NCBI GenBank assembly: GCA_030789695.1
Contig: CM061142.1
Location: 148,139,266 to 148,203,265 of the forward strand
Length of the DNA stretch: 64,000 nucleotides
From: Scilla litardierei
Lineage: Eukaryota; Streptophyta; Magnoliopsida; Asparagales; Asparagaceae
Reading direction: 5' to 3'
Shown here piece by piece: positions 31,691 through 43,824 of the stretch (its first letter is position 1; each line of letters opens with the position of its first letter). The position numbers and the translations under genes are program-made. Below the pieces are notes generated by a model. It worked only from the letters and a program-made list of their open reading frames with translations, searched no databases and was not told the origin of the DNA.

Positions 31691-32795
31691 TCTCTTTCCC
31701 ACCAAATTTAATTATTAAAATCGTTCATTATTATGGCTTAAAATGATCGCTAAAATAGTGGGAGGATATAATTTGATAAAAGCCTTTTAATCTATATTTA
31801 AAATTGAACATATGTTAAACTAGGATATTTTAATGTTTTACCACTGGAATCCAAATCATAATATCTTAAGAGAATATGCTAAATGGTCAAGAAGATTGAT
31901 TAAGGAATATCAACTCAAATTCAATCTGATAGACTAAGCTATGTCCTCACTGACATTTAAACGTTTCCTTCTTAGCACTGGCTTAAGGACAATTACTTCC
32001 TTGAGGCCCTAGACCCAATACAATTTAATCCACCAGGTGTGGAACTTCGTACAAACTGTTTGGCACAAAGATGAGTGCATGAGCGGTGCAGGACTATGTA
32101 TCCTAACTAGATCTTGAGACGAGCAACTTGTAAAGCTTAAGTTGAGCTTTGCATCCAAATACTTAAGCTTTGCACGTGAGTAAGGTATGGACTTTAGAAG
32201 ATGTGCACAAGGGAAGTGTTCTCATGGCTGCAAGTGAATCTTCAAGAAAGAAGATAGTGCAGATGGATATAGAGAAGTGCATGTTATGCTGGGTGAGAAA
32301 GATTATCATCAGAACTCCTCTAACTAGAGTGTGATGATACTTTCTCACCAACAGCTGTGTACAGATATATTCGGATCAAATTCGATGTCAATACTCATGA
32401 TGACCATGAAAACTGGAGTATGAATTTAAAGTCTGTTTTCTAAATATGATTTAGAAGAACGAACATATAGGAGTCAGCAGAGAGTTTTCAAGGTCAGTGG
32501 GGGAGAATAAAAGGCATGTGAGGCATTAAGGAGGTCGAACACATGTTTTGACAAAGTGGTCAAAGAGTTTGACAATTTATCAGAAATAATTATGAACCGT
32601 GTAGATGACCAGTGACTATTTTGGAGCATTCTCGTAAGGTACGTAAGGGATATTGTCTCAAGTGAGGATGATGTGCTGGATGAGATCCAGGCAAGACAAA
32701 TGTTTTGGATTCCAAAAGACCAAGGAAATTATTTGAATGAGATTCAAATGTGTGGTCTAGCGTGAACATAGAAACTCCTTAAGTCTATACTAAAG
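31661..32795 (+). other. Non-coding interior of element C, right of J
   Basis: No domain is recognisable. The sequence resumes the C interior after J's target duplication and leads into the pol relic. Confidence 0.45.
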
Positions 32796-32880
32796 ACGGT
32801 TTAACAGATTCACTCACAAGGGCTCTACCACAAGAAGTCTAGAAAGACTTAAGTGCAAATGTGGTATGAGATAACAGGAT
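32796..32880 (+). pseudogene. Relic of copia pol C-terminus (element C)
   Basis: DGLTDSLTRALPQEV followed by a stop resembles the copia RNase H end, usually xxxADPLTKALPxxxF. It lies just before the polypurine tract gcaagtaggaga (32895-32906), as expected. The rest of pol is missing or unreadable. Confidence 0.5.
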
Positions 32881-32906
32881 GAATGGGCCTGAGTGCAAGT
32901 AGGAGA

Positions 32907-32929
32907 TGTGTATGCCCTCGAGGCAATTT
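32907..32929 (+). repeat. 3' LTR of element C, piece 1
   Basis: These are the first 23 bp of the LTR, ending in aattt, which is duplicated at 40015-40019 on the other side of D. Confidence 0.85.
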
Positions 32930-34418
32930 TGTTGGATCTGGATCTAAGCATGGGGGTTGAATAGGCTTAAAAAAATTCTCGCGCAACCCACGAGAAATCA
33001 CACGCAGTTATTATCACCTGTAGGGTAAACAATAAGCAATCACAGATGCACAGCAGATTTACTCTGGTTCGGTCGCACCCACGACCTACGTCTAGCCCAA
33101 AAGCAATACTAGATTATTAAAGTTAACTGGTATAACCTGTAGCTAGAGCACCAACTCTACACTCACCTGGCTCTCAGTACCTGCACTCACCAAAGTGCCT
33201 AAACAATAAAAATCCTAGTAAAGCTCTCTCTTGGCTAGTCCCAATTAGCCAAGTCCCCAAAGAGATAATAAATTGTTCTACAAAGATTACAACACCAATA
33301 TCACAAATTATAATAAAGTATGAGTTCAGAATTGCTCAGTTGTGATGTTGTCGATGTCTCTGTCGTTCAGCCGTGGTCAGATCAATCTGACAAGTAGTAG
33401 TCCCTGATGACCCCTTAATAGTTCGGCTCCCCTCTCGATGAAACTTGCGGTTGGGTTAATCTTTGTTGCCTCAGTCAAAAACTTAAAAGCTTGCGTCCTC
33501 TTTCATGCCATGCAAATCAAAATAGTGGCTGCCAAAATTTTGGGGTGTTGAAGTTAAAGAGGTGCTGCCTTGGGATAATGTTTCAGGAAGTAATTCTGTT
33601 TGGCTCAGGATTGAGGAGGTCAAACAATTCGGCTGTCAATGGATTTTTGCAAAGGGGGATTTGTTTTTGAAGTGCGGCTCTTGAGAATTTTGTGGGAGGG
33701 ATCTTCACAAGATTTTTCGGCCAAGCTCTTGGGGATGTATCCAAGCACACACAAAAAAGAGTAGCTTTGTTTTTGATTGGTTCTTGACAACACAAATACT
33801 GCGGCTTGGGTATTTTTTTGAGATTTTTCTGCACAAAGGGAAGTGCTGCTTGGGTATTTTTGTTTTGAGATGGGAAGTGCATGCGCCCTCTACAAGGTTT
33901 GTTTTTGATGAAAATCTTTTAAAAAATGCGGCTGCTAATCAAAAACAAAAGAATTAACGAAGCCCCTGGTCAGCCTGTGCATGAGCTCTTAGAGATTTTT
34001 CAAAGGAGACTATTTTTTTTATTTCGGCTGCCCCCTTTTAATTTTGATAGATTATGAAAACCCAAAACCCAAGGTTGTGGCTGAGAGGTTATTTTTTTGG
34101 CTCATTACATTGTTGGGTTTTGGGTTTTGTGTGGCAGAGAGAGGATTCGGGTTAGGATGATTTGCATCATGAGGAATATTAATGAAGGAATGATTTGCAA
34201 TGGAGTTGAAAGTTTGGACTTGGTTTGGTTGAGACTAAGAATGTGCTCTAGTAGATATGAACCAAACCAAGTAGAGTGTCACCTTCTTCCCATTATATTG
34301 GCCACGTCTCACAATGAATCTCTTCAAGCTTTGACTTTCCTGAAACACGTAACACATAAAACGTTCACACACGTTTGTTATCATTAAACACGAAGGTCAT
34401 AGATCGTTGCTACCAACA
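32930..34418 (-). repeat. 3' LTR of element D
   Basis: This 1489-bp LTR, TG...CA on the plus strand (TGTTGGATCTGG to CTACCAACA), pairs with 38507-40014. In element orientation it contains tttgatgataacaaacg, shared with E. Confidence 0.92.
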
Positions 34419-35684
34419 ATCTTCCCCTTTTGATGAAGACAAACTAAGTATAAGATTTGAGCAATAAGTTTCCAAATAGTGTGTGTGAAAGTGTGACGAT
34501 AGAGGGTGACATGCAATGAGACATAATGATGTGCACACAATGATTTGCAAGGTTAACACTATGCAAGCTCCCCCTATTTTTGTGCTTCCCCAAAAATCCA
34601 TTAATGCTCCCCCTTAATCAAACATTCATATTCATTAAACATACAATCATATTAGAATCACATATAACTCCAATTATTCTCCCCCTTTTGTTATCATCAA
34701 AAGTCGAAACACGAAGTCAAAAACATATACCATGCAAAAAGAGAGTATTATTAACCATTACTAACAATTGCATGCATACAATCAGAGAATAATCAAGTCA
34801 AAATCCAATGAAATTAAGCAACTACGACTTCAACACCAACGTGTACGTGCGATGATTAAAATTGAAGCACATAGGGAGAATCATTTAAGAAAGTCAACCA
34901 AAACCAATCCACATTTTCCATGTAACATTCTATCACCTATGATTGATTTTCCCTACCTTAGGATTAAAAATGAGTTCAAGGTACCACACCCCAAAACATA
35001 GCCTATAAGGACTCTTAGATGTGAGGGTGGCATTGCTTGACGAGTAAATACACCAACGCTAAAGTTTACCCATAAAGCTTATGTTGGATACTCGTGGGTA
35101 ATACCGTTGTCAAGGATTGTATCCATTTTTCATATGGAGCAATTAACCTTATTTTTCATTTTTATACTTGTAGTATCAATTTTTTTAATGCTCAATTTTT
35201 ATCCATGGCAAGGTATATCATATCCCTTAGATTTTTAGTTAAGTTTTCCTCCTACATTCACTTTCCATACTTCATAAATGATATCTCCAAATGTGCAACA
35301 ATAATAATACATGTGGAAGTGAAGTATTAGGTGTAGAAATCAAGTTATTTTCAGTCATTGAACATGCCATGAATATTTAGAAAGATGAACATGCGTATGT
35401 AGCAAAAGGAATAATACACCAACTTCTTCATAGATATGAAAATCATTCATGAAGACGTCTTTTAATGTATCAAAGAGAAAGATAGACATTTAAGCACCAT
35501 TATTTTTTTATTTTTTGTTATTTTTTGTTATTTTTGTTATTTTTTGTTTTTTTGTTTTTTCTTTATAAAGAACTAAAGCAAACATGCACACAAACAAAGA
35601 AAAATCATGCACCCAAAATAATGCAACTACTAGCATACAAACAAAAAAGAAGTTCAAGCACACATGTAAGCATGAAATCTCATT
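34419..35684 (-). other. Polypurine tract and non-coding 3' region of element D
   Basis: On the minus strand the stretch ends aaaaggggaagat before the LTR. The rest is AT-rich with T-rich simple runs (35503-35565). Several phrases match E's 44595-46026, for example around the actcgtgggtaat and tgagatgtgg words. No gene is supported. Confidence 0.65.
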
Positions 35685-36060
35685 CTAAGTTTTATCAATA
35701 AAAGAGGAACGAGTGTGTATACCTGCCGTAGGCTCACCTATAATCAAGTCTGATGGGTGGTTTGGATTGAACCTCAGCTCTCCTCTGGTAACTGCTACGT
35801 CTTGTATTTCTCCCGTGCCAGTTTCAATTTCAGTTTCCTCTTGTCTTTCAGGTTGCTCCTCATTATTCCTTGGAATGCTTTGTTGTTTTTCATTTTCCTC
35901 TTCTTCGTCATTCCCGCAAACCAAAGGAAGTAATTCAGATTCATCAAATTTAACATGTATAGATTCAATAATAGTGAGAGTGCGTTTATTATATATCTTG
36001 TATGCTCTGCTCCTTGATGAATAGCCTACGAACACTCTTTCATCTGATTTAGATTCAAAT
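35685..36060 (-). pseudogene. pol: Integrase C-terminal fragment of element D pol
   Basis: VFVGYSSRSRAYKIYNKRTL and ESIHVKFDESELL are the typical copia segment between integrase and RT. An acidic linker (NDEEEENEKQQ) follows, and the frame stops after SFIDKT, where RT should begin. The fragment is fused at its N-side to GAG-pre-integrase sequence, so the integrase catalytic core has been deleted. Confidence 0.8.
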
Positions 36061-36099
36061 GTGCCACATTGATCTCCTGTATTTAATATATAGCACCCG

Positions 36100-36545
36100 A
36101 TTTTTGATTTCCAATTTCTTTAACAACCCCATGCTTGCATGTGCTTATCGTCTATGCCATAGTGGTCTCTTCTTCACCTACAAGCAAGCATTTAGAAACA
36201 GTCAGTTCTTTAAGCATAAGAGTATAAACATTATCTTTTCTATTAGCAGTAATAATAGTGTCACCTGTGGAGCCATCAATAATTCTACAAAACTTTGCAT
36301 TAAATTCTATTTTCATACCTTTGTCGCACAGCTGACTAATAGAGATGAAGTTATGTTTAAGCTTTTCAACCCAAATGACATATGTAAGCTAAAAGGTGTC
36401 ATTACCTACAACACCTTTACCAATTACCTTGCATTTTCCATTGTCCCCCTAAAGTAACACTTCCTCCTTCACGCTTTACAAGGCTAAGGAATTTTTCGCT
36501 ATCATCTGTCATGTGTCTTGAGCAGCCAGAGTCTAAGTACCACTA
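36100..36545 (-). pseudogene. Protease and GAG-pre-integrase fragment of element D
   Basis: In shifting minus-strand frames I read TLAAQDT*QM (for the usual LDSGCSRHM), EKLKHNFISISQLCDKG, CRIIDGSTGDTI and LLVGEEET. These are the protease and pre-integrase segments of SIRE-like copia elements. Stops and frameshifts are frequent. Confidence 0.65.
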
Positions 36546-37456
36546 ACACTGTTGTCCCTTACCCGTGTCATGTACCTACACATAGGAAGAACATTATATG
36601 TGTGACCTATGAATCCAAATAGGTCCACTGGTGTTAGTCACTTTACTTTTTGGAACCCAAATTTGCTTAAATTTAATGTTGGTGTTCCTATACTTGCAAT
36701 TATAATAAGCATGATCCATACCACGACATGTATAACGTTTAGCAAACACACTTCTTCCTACACCAGTTTCTTATTGATACTTTCTATTAATTTTAGGCAT
36801 GTCATTAATTCTATTTCCATAGCCCAAACCACGCCTATTATTTCCATGTATCTGATTATCTAAAATAATGTTTAATGAATGCTTTCCAACACCAAATTTT
36901 TTAATTGACAATTAAAGATCAGATATTTTAGACTTTAAAAACATGTTCTCATTAACAAGCATGGTACATTTACTAATGAAGGCCTTTTTGTTCTATTCCT
37001 CACTCTTTTTCAGATTAGCCATCTTCTTTTCTAGCTCCTTTTATCGTTTATTAGCATGCAAATCTTCTCATTTAGCAATTCATTTTCACTTTCTAGCTTA
37101 ACCATATTTTGTTTAAACATGCTAATATCTTTAAGCAAAGTAGAGCAATTCAGACTTTCAGTTTCAGTAGACATGCAAGATTTTTCCTTTTTCAAAGACT
37201 AATAGTAGAATTACTTGCAACAAGCTTTTCTTTTTATTTCATCAACTTCTAATGCCATATTCTAATTGTCTTGTTGCAATTCAAAATTAGCACATTTAAA
37301 CTTTTCTACATGGGATTCACGTAACTCTACATTTGATTCCAAGCTTTGAATTTCCTTTTCCATTTCTTTACAAATAGTTATAAGTTCAGCTTTGGTGCAA
37401 GTTTGTACCTCATCGAATTCTCCCATCAGGCAAACGAAGGAGTGCACAACTTCCTC
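36546..37456 (-). pseudogene. Gag coiled-coil extension of element D, decayed
   Basis: Minus-strand frames are rich in Lys, Glu, Asn and Leu with heptad spacing, for example 37447-37262 (ELITICKEMEKEIQSLESN). A segment ending near 36640 resembles the second Cys/His motif of E at about 44445-44490. SIRE-type gags have such an extension. It is broken by several stops. Confidence 0.6.
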
Positions 37457-38470
37457 TTAAGATTCATCCTCGCTGTCCATATCCCATGTTAGCATCAAAG
37501 ATTTCCCTTTTGGATCCGCAACGTTGTTCTTTCCTTGAGGACATTGCTTCATAAAATGTCCCTGCTTTTTGCATTTAAAACATATAATTGGATCAGTAGT
37601 AGTCTGCTCAAAAGATTTATTATTAGAATTAGATTTAGAGAGATTAAACCTTTTCAGCATCTTTGATCTCCCATTGCCGGTTCTGATATATCTCTTGAAG
37701 CTTCTCACCAAAAAAGCCGCCTCCTCATCTCCGTCTTCATCATCCTTAGCCTGAAGGGCTAGTGCCTTTGAAGTCTTGATCTCATCTTTCTCTCTAATTT
37801 AAATGATCTGCAGCTCGAGCTCATTAGACATCAGGTTCCTTATCAGGTCTTCTACTTTCATCTGCGATAAATCCATTGCTTCCTGAATAGCTGTGATTTT
37901 GGGACGGAAGGTGCTAGGCAGCGCTCTTAAGATCTTTGTGATTTGTGCCAGACTCGAGTACGGCTTTCTAAGAGAGGTAGATTTGTAGACGATGTCTGTG
38001 AACCTCGCAAACATCTCTTTAATTGACTCTGATGGAAGCATTTGGAAGCTTTCATATTCAGTGTTGAGTAATGCAAGTCTGGACTCCTTAACCTGTGACG
38101 TCCCCTCGTGAGTCACCTCCAGAGTATGCCAAATTTCCTGCGCAGTTTGACATTGAGATATACGGTTAAACTCAGCTTTATCTAAAAAATAAATCAATGC
38201 ATTCATAACTTTATTATTCAATGAAATGCGCTTCTTGTCAAAGTCATCCCACTTATCTTCTGGTTTTAACATTTTATTATCAGCAACAGTAATGGTGGAA
38301 TGTTTATAGACTTTTTCTACAATTCTCCATACATCATAATCAATAGCAGCTAAATAAATCCTCATCCTAGTTTTCCAATATGCAAAATCAACACCATTGA
38401 ACTTTGGGGGATGAGAAATATACTGACCCTCAGCAAAAGCACAATCTGACATATTCATAGACATGATCAA
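37457..38470 (-). pseudogene. gag: Copia gag of element D, one in-frame stop
   Basis: The UBN2-type gag domain spans residues about 15-215 (PPKFNGVDFAYWKTRMRIY, WHTLEVTHEGTSQVKESR, FARFTDIV). A zinc knuckle follows, CFKCKKQGHFMKQC (C-x2-C-x4-H-x4-C). Both ORFs are in one frame and are separated by a single TAA at 37799-37801. Gag would form the virus-like particle and bind the RNA. Homologous gags are at 42798 (E) and 61636 (G). Confidence 0.88.
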
Positions 38471-38491
38471 CTAGGCTAGATCCTCTAAACT

Positions 38492-38504
38492 GGCTTTGAT
38501 ACCA
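38492..38504 (-). other. Primer binding site, tRNA-Met (element D)
   Basis: The minus strand reads TGGTATCAAAGCC, 2 bp inside the LTR. It is one base different from C's TGGTATCAGAGCC. Confidence 0.85.
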
Positions 38505-38506
38505 CT

Positions 38507-40014
38507 TGTTGGATCTGGATCTAAGCCTAGAACCGGGGTGGAGGGGGTGAATAGGCTTACAAAAATTCTCGTGTAACCCATGAGAAATCACACGCAGTTA
38601 TAATCACATGTAGGGTAAACAATAAGCAATCACAGATGCACAACAGATTTACCCTGGTTCGGTCGCACCCACGACCTACGTCCAGCCCCAAAAGCAATAC
38701 TAGATTATTAAAGTTAACTGGTACAACCTGTAGCTAGAGCACCAACTCTACACTCACCTGGCTCTCAGTACCTGCACTCACCAAAGTGCCCAAACAATAA
38801 CAATCCTAGTAAATCTCTCTCTTGGCTAGTCCCAACTAGCCAAGTCTCCAAAGAGATAATAAATTGTTCTACAAAGATTACAACACCAATATCACAAAAT
38901 ATAATAAAGTATGAGTTTGGAATTGCTCAGTTGTGACGGTGTCGATGTCTCTATCGTTCAGCACGTGGTCAGATCAATTTGACAAGTAGTAGTCCCTGAT
39001 GACCCCTTAATAGTTCGGCTCCCCTCTCGATGAAACTTGCGTTTGGATTAATCTTTATTGCCTCGGTCAAAAACTCAAAAGCTTGCGTCCTCTTTCATGC
39101 CATGCAAATCAAAATAGTGGCTGCCAAAATTTTGGGGTGTTGAAGTCAAAGAGGTGTTGCATTGGGATAATGTTTCAGGGAGTAATTCTGTTTGGCTCGG
39201 GATTGAGGAGGTCAAACAATTCGGCTGTCAATGGATTTTTGCAAAGGGGGGTTTGTCTTTGAAGTGCGGCTCTTGAGAATTTTGTGGGAGGGATCTTCAC
39301 AAGATTTTTCGGCCAAGCTCTTGGGGATGTATCCAAGCACACACAAAAAAGAGTAGCTTTGTTTTTGATTGGTTCTTGACAACACAAATACTGCGGCTTG
39401 GGTATTTTTTTGAGATTTTTCTGCACAAAGGGAAGTGCGGCTTGGGTATTTTTGTTTTGAGATGGGAAGTGCGTGCGCCCTCAACAAGGTTTGTTTTTGA
39501 TGAAAAGCTTTAAAAAAATGCGGCTGCTAATCAAAAACAAAAGAATTAACGAAGCCCCAGGTCAGCCTGTGCATAAGCTCTTAGGGATTTTTCAAAGGAG
39601 ACTATTTTTTTATTTCGGCTGCCTCCTTTTAATTTTGCTAGGTTATGAAAACCCCAAACCCAAGGTTGCGGCTGAGAGGTTATTTTTTGTCTCACTTACA
39701 TTGTAGGGTTTTGGGTTTTGTGCGACAGAGAGAGGATTCAAGGGTTAGGATGATTTGCATCATGAGGAATCCTAATGAACAGATGATTTACAATGGAGTT
39801 GAAAGTTTGGACTTGGTTTGGTTGAGACTAAGAATGTGCCTAGTAGATATGAACCAAACCAAGTAGAGTGTCACCTTCTTCCCATCATATTGGCCGCGTC
39901 TCACAATGAATCTCTTCAAACTTTGCCTTTCCTTAAACACTTAACACACACGTTATACCGTTCACACACGTTTGTTATCATCAAAACTAAGTTCATAGAT
40001 CGTTGCTACCAATA
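38507..40014 (-). repeat. 5' LTR of element D
   Basis: This 1508-bp LTR differs from 32930-34418 by scattered substitutions and small indels. Within 39010-39672 the word TCGGCT/GCGGCT recurs about nine times. Confidence 0.92.
39010..39672 (-). repeat. Interspersed KCGGCT words in the D LTR
   Basis: The plus strand shows tcggct or gcggct near 39015, 39222, 39265, 39392, 39436, 39520, 39616 and 39667, plus tcggcc near 39309. The contexts differ, so this is a dispersed word, not a tandem satellite. The same words occur in the other D LTR. Confidence 0.5.
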
Positions 40015-41072
40015 AATTTATCTCTGTGTATGTGTACAAACATCTTGTTTGAAATAACAGTAAGCTGTTTGGTAAGAATATGTCTAAGTTAATAATAATA
40101 TCGCTTACATTATAACTCAGATAAAGTCATGAGACTTGTTGTGAGGTCAAAAAAATATCGAGATGAGGATCTCGATCATGGAGAATTGCTTGACCGTTTG
40201 TAGCATAAGTCTAAAATCGTTCGTGGTCATAGATGTTTCGAGAAAATGATATTGATACAGTAGATAGATCATTGTGTCTTTGTCTTCACCATGGAGGGTG
40301 ACGATGATCCCATGGTCGTTCGACTTGGCAAAGTCGGAGACGAGACACATGTGCTCATTGGAGAGTGAGTTCACTGAATGACCCAATGAGAGTTTTCATA
40401 TGGTTAACATTAACTACTCTATCAATGATAACTCTCGGTTATGATATCCAAGTTGGTCCTTAGAATTGAGGTCATTGTACGAACCTGTACATGAACGGTG
40501 TCACTTTGATCAATGACCTATCTTGGAGACAAGGCCTGTCGAAAGGTCTTTGGTTGGGTGACACTTGAAGCGTGCGAGGAGAGTAATGACACAGAAAGGA
40601 TTTTTCTCTCCCGTTTATAGAGAGTTAGTGACGCACTTGTTAGTTCGGTCTTCAGTAAAAACCCTGGCCAGAGTATGTTGGAAGAAGTCCAACTTTATTT
40701 GACTAAAGACCGATGGAGACTAACTGGTTTCGAGCTAATGGGGTTGAACGTTGACCATACCCTAGGCTTGGCTAAGAGACATAATTATGACGAAGGGACT
40801 AAAACTACGGTATTCATGACGGATGTAGCCAGAGTGATCACAATGACGCTTTAGTCAATGGGTCAATCACGTAATTATGATGCCAAAACAGGGATGACAC
40901 CTGCTGCTCGTGGTCACTGTCGTCTAGGGGATTCAAGCCCCAACCTGTAGTAGGATCAGGCTGTAGGGTCTCTCACAAAGTAGAATTTGTATCTTAGTAA
41001 TAGAAAGGATTAATGAGGAGTGCACTCGGGTGCACAAGAATAATTAAATCCACAAAGAGTTTGTGACTATAA
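40015..41072 (+). repeat. 3' LTR of element C, piece 2
   Basis: Collinear with about 25249-26290 of the 5' LTR. It starts with the aattt duplicate left by D and ends tataa, duplicated at 58820-58824 beyond E. Confidence 0.88.
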
Positions 41073-41565
41073 TATTGGATATAAAGTGTAGTTAGATACA
41101 CCGATCGATGACTTCGTGTTTGATGATAACAAACGTGTGTGAATGTTCTAATGTGTTGCTAAGTGTTTTCAGGAGTGGCAAGCACGTAAATACTCAAAGG
41201 GAAAGTGATGGAGAAATTGCAATTCATCTGCAATTTGGACTTGGTCAAATATGGAAAGATATGGATAGATCTCATTCATATCAAAAGTGGTTGAATCAAA
41301 TCCTTCCTATACAAATGAAGGCTTGGTCAAAGATGAGGGATATGGAGAATCTCATGCAAATCAATTGTGATTAAATGAGATCCAATTCTAATCTTATAGC
41401 CATTCAAATTAAAATCCTATAGCCATTCAAATTCAAACTCCATATTCTATTGTGACTAGACGAGATCTTCCATGGTGATTCATTCAAATCCTATTCAAGT
41501 TAGGATTCCATCCAATCCCTTCAATTATTAGATTCTATTTGATTCTAATTGATCCCATCATCTCC

Positions 41566-41573
41566 TATATAAA
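41566..41573 (+). promoter_or_regulatory. TATA box of element E 5' LTR
   Basis: TATATAAA in tctcctatataaactc. The partner LTR has TATAAA at 46547. The TTGCGCAA words begin about 75 bp downstream, inside the expected transcript. Confidence 0.6.
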
Positions 41574-41644
41574 CTCATATTCAAAGGAGAGAAAAGTGAG
41601 AGAGGCATACACCAAGAAATAATTCGGCCATACCCTAAACTCCA

Positions 41645-42140
41645 TAGCATATTGCCGTAATCTAACCCTCTACCTCCTTGTGCAAGTTGCAAGCAACAAA
41701 GCCTCTTCAATCCTATATTGCGCAACAAAGAAAGCCAAGAGAGCTTATGTCCATTGTATGCAAGCTTCCAAGCGTTCATCTTCTCCATTGTGCAACACAT
41801 CAAGAAGGAAGTTTCTCCAAGGCCGCAACCAAGCATCCAAAGCCAAAGACCTCTCCATTGCGCAAACAACTCCAAGGGGGCCCTTCCACATTATGCAAAC
41901 TACCCAAGCATCAACACCATTGCTGAAATTTTAAGGAGAGGGCAACATAACCATTGCTCAAGCATCAAGGAATCATCCTCACATTTCACAACATCCCAAA
42001 GAAACAAGCATCCTCCTACATTGTGCAACTCATCAAGGAGGACTCATCCAAGGCTGCAAGTTATAGAGGAGGTCATCCTATTGCCGCAAGTTATCAAAGC
42101 TCCAAGTGCACAAGTCTTCAAGAGCATCCTCCTCCTAGGC
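41645..42140 (+). repeat. Interspersed TTGCGCAA-type words in the E 5' LTR
   Basis: The self-complementary word TTGCGCAA and close variants (ttgtgcaa, ttgccgcaa, ggccgcaa) recur roughly every 30-40 bp. They are separated by tccaag- and atcaag-containing phrases. The overlapping long ORFs here come from this repetition. Confidence 0.6.
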
Positions 42141-42757
42141 TGCAACGTTCAGGTGTGTTCTCATTCATTGTCACACGCTTCAAAGCCAAAGAAGGAGGCC
42201 ACAACATTTTGGGGGTGCAATGACGAGAGATAGACGACTACATCCTGTCAGACTTGATCTGACCTGAGCTGACTGACAGAGACGACAACACGGACACGAA
42301 CTGAGCTTTTCTGAACTCTTTACTCTTTAAATTCGTGTAGTAGTGTATCGATCTTTGTAGGGGAAAACTTTACCATATTTGTGACACTTTTGGGGTCTTG
42401 TCTAGTTTGGTACTAGACAAGAGGGACTTGACTAGTTGGGGCTAGTCAAGAGAGAGCTTATACTAGGATTAGTTTTGTTTAGCACTGTGGGAGTGCGGTA
42501 CGGAGAGCCTGATAAGTGTAGAGGAGGTGCTCTAGCTTTTTATGGGTGTACCAGTAACATTATTAATCTAGTATTTGCTTTTGGGGCTGGAGTATGTCAT
42601 TGGGATGACCAAACCAGTGTAAATCATCTATGCACTTTGTGATTGCTCATCTCCATCTGATTATAACTGCCTGTGATTGTTGAATAATTGTTTGTGTTCG
42701 CGAGAATTTTTATTAGCCTTTTCACCCCCCTCTAGGCTTAGATCCAGATCGAACAAG

Positions 42758-42770
42758 TGGTATCAAAGCA
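42758..42770 (+). other. Primer binding site, tRNA-Met (element E)
   Basis: TGGTATCAAAGCA lies 2 bp after the LTR end. Confidence 0.85.
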
Positions 42771-42797
42771 GGTTAGAGGATCTAGGCTAGATTGACC

Positions 42798-43790
42798 ATG
42801 AATACTTTTGATTCTGCTTTTGCTGAAGGTCAGTCCATATCTCGACCCCCTAAATTTAATGGTGTAGACTATGCTTATTAGAAATCTAGAATGAAGATCT
42901 ACTTATCATCTGTTGATTACAATGTTTGGAATATCATTGAAAATAGTTATAGTCCTCCCATGATTAATATTGAAGATACTGAAATCTTGAAACCTGAAGA
43001 TAAATGGGATGATAATGATAAAAAAAACTTTTCTCTGAATAATAGAGCTATGAATGCACTTATTTGCTCTTTGGATAAAGCTAAATTTAATTGTATGTCA
43101 CAATATTTAACTACACAGGAAATATGGCATACGCTAGAGGTGACGCATGAGGGAACGTCGCAAGTGAAGGAATCCAGACTTGCCTTGCTAAGCACAGAGC
43201 ACAAGAGATTTTGCATGCTGCCATCTGAGTCCATCAAAGATATGTTTGCGAGATTCATAGACATCGTATACAAGTCCAGCTCTTTTGGTAAGCCATACTA
43301 TAGTCTTGAGCAGATAAGAAAAATCTTGAGGGCATTCTAAAGTCGCTGCCACTCAAGAAGCTAAAGATATATCAAAGATGCAGAGCATCGACGAAAGAGA
43401 GAAACCAGATACTAAAGCTCCCAAACCACTAGCTCTTCAAGCTAAGAAAGATGAAGATGACGATCTTGATGAGGAGCAAGAACTGATGGTGAGAAACTTC
43501 AGAAGATACATCTCCTCAAGGAAAAGCTGAAATGACAAACAGGTTTAATCGTTCCAAATTTAATCATTCTAGAAATTCCCTTGAACAAAATACTAATGAA
43601 AAAGTTCAATGTTTTAAATGCATGAAGTATGGACACTGTATGAAGGAATGCCCACAAGAGAATAATAATTCATGATAAAAGAAAGGAAAATCTTTGGCGA
43701 TAACTTGGGACATGGATAGCGAGGATGAGACCGAGAAGACTGCCCACTCCTCCCTCTGCTTGATGGGAAAGCACGACGAGGTAAAATCTT
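42798..43790 (+). pseudogene. gag: Copia gag of element E, broken
   Basis: The start ATG at 42798 gives MNTFDSAFAEGQ, matching D's gag. A TAG at 42879-42881 replaces the Trp of D's YWKTR motif. The UBN2-like domain continues (IWHTLEVTHEGTSQVKESR) to a stop at 43338. After frameshifts, the zinc knuckle CFKCMKYGHCMKEC is readable at about 43612-43653. The product would be the particle protein, but it is not expressible as it stands. Confidence 0.85.
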
Positions 43791-43824
43791 GAACTAAAGT
43801 AGAACTTCTAAAATTTGTAAAGGA

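Larger units (their letters stand above)
32930..40014 (-). mobile_element. Element D: SIRE/Maximus-like copia element, internally deleted
   Basis: Minus-strand element with target duplication aattt on both sides. The order is 5' LTR (38507-40014), primer site, gag, coiled-coil extension, protease and a GAG-pre-integrase fragment, then an integrase C-terminal fragment, a long non-coding region and 3' LTR. The integrase core, RT and RNase H are missing. The right-hand terminus is TA instead of CA on the plus strand, a point mutation. Confidence 0.9.
41073..42755 (+). repeat. 5' LTR of element E
   Basis: This 1683-bp LTR starts TATTGGATA, where the partner has TGTTGGATA, so the terminal TG has mutated. 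It ends GATCGAACA. Its pair is 46040-47330 plus 58418-58819. Confidence 0.9.

Noticed and set aside
31196..31711. 171-residue ORF across the J 3' end with repeated RMGRDSTLKV residues
   Set aside because: It is generated by the junction duplications; the left half is ordinary LTR sequence.
41678..42233. Several overlapping ORFs in the E LTR and its partner at 46537-47008
   Set aside because: They lie in the TTGCGCAA-word region, differ in frame between the two LTRs and encode only repetitive low-complexity peptides.
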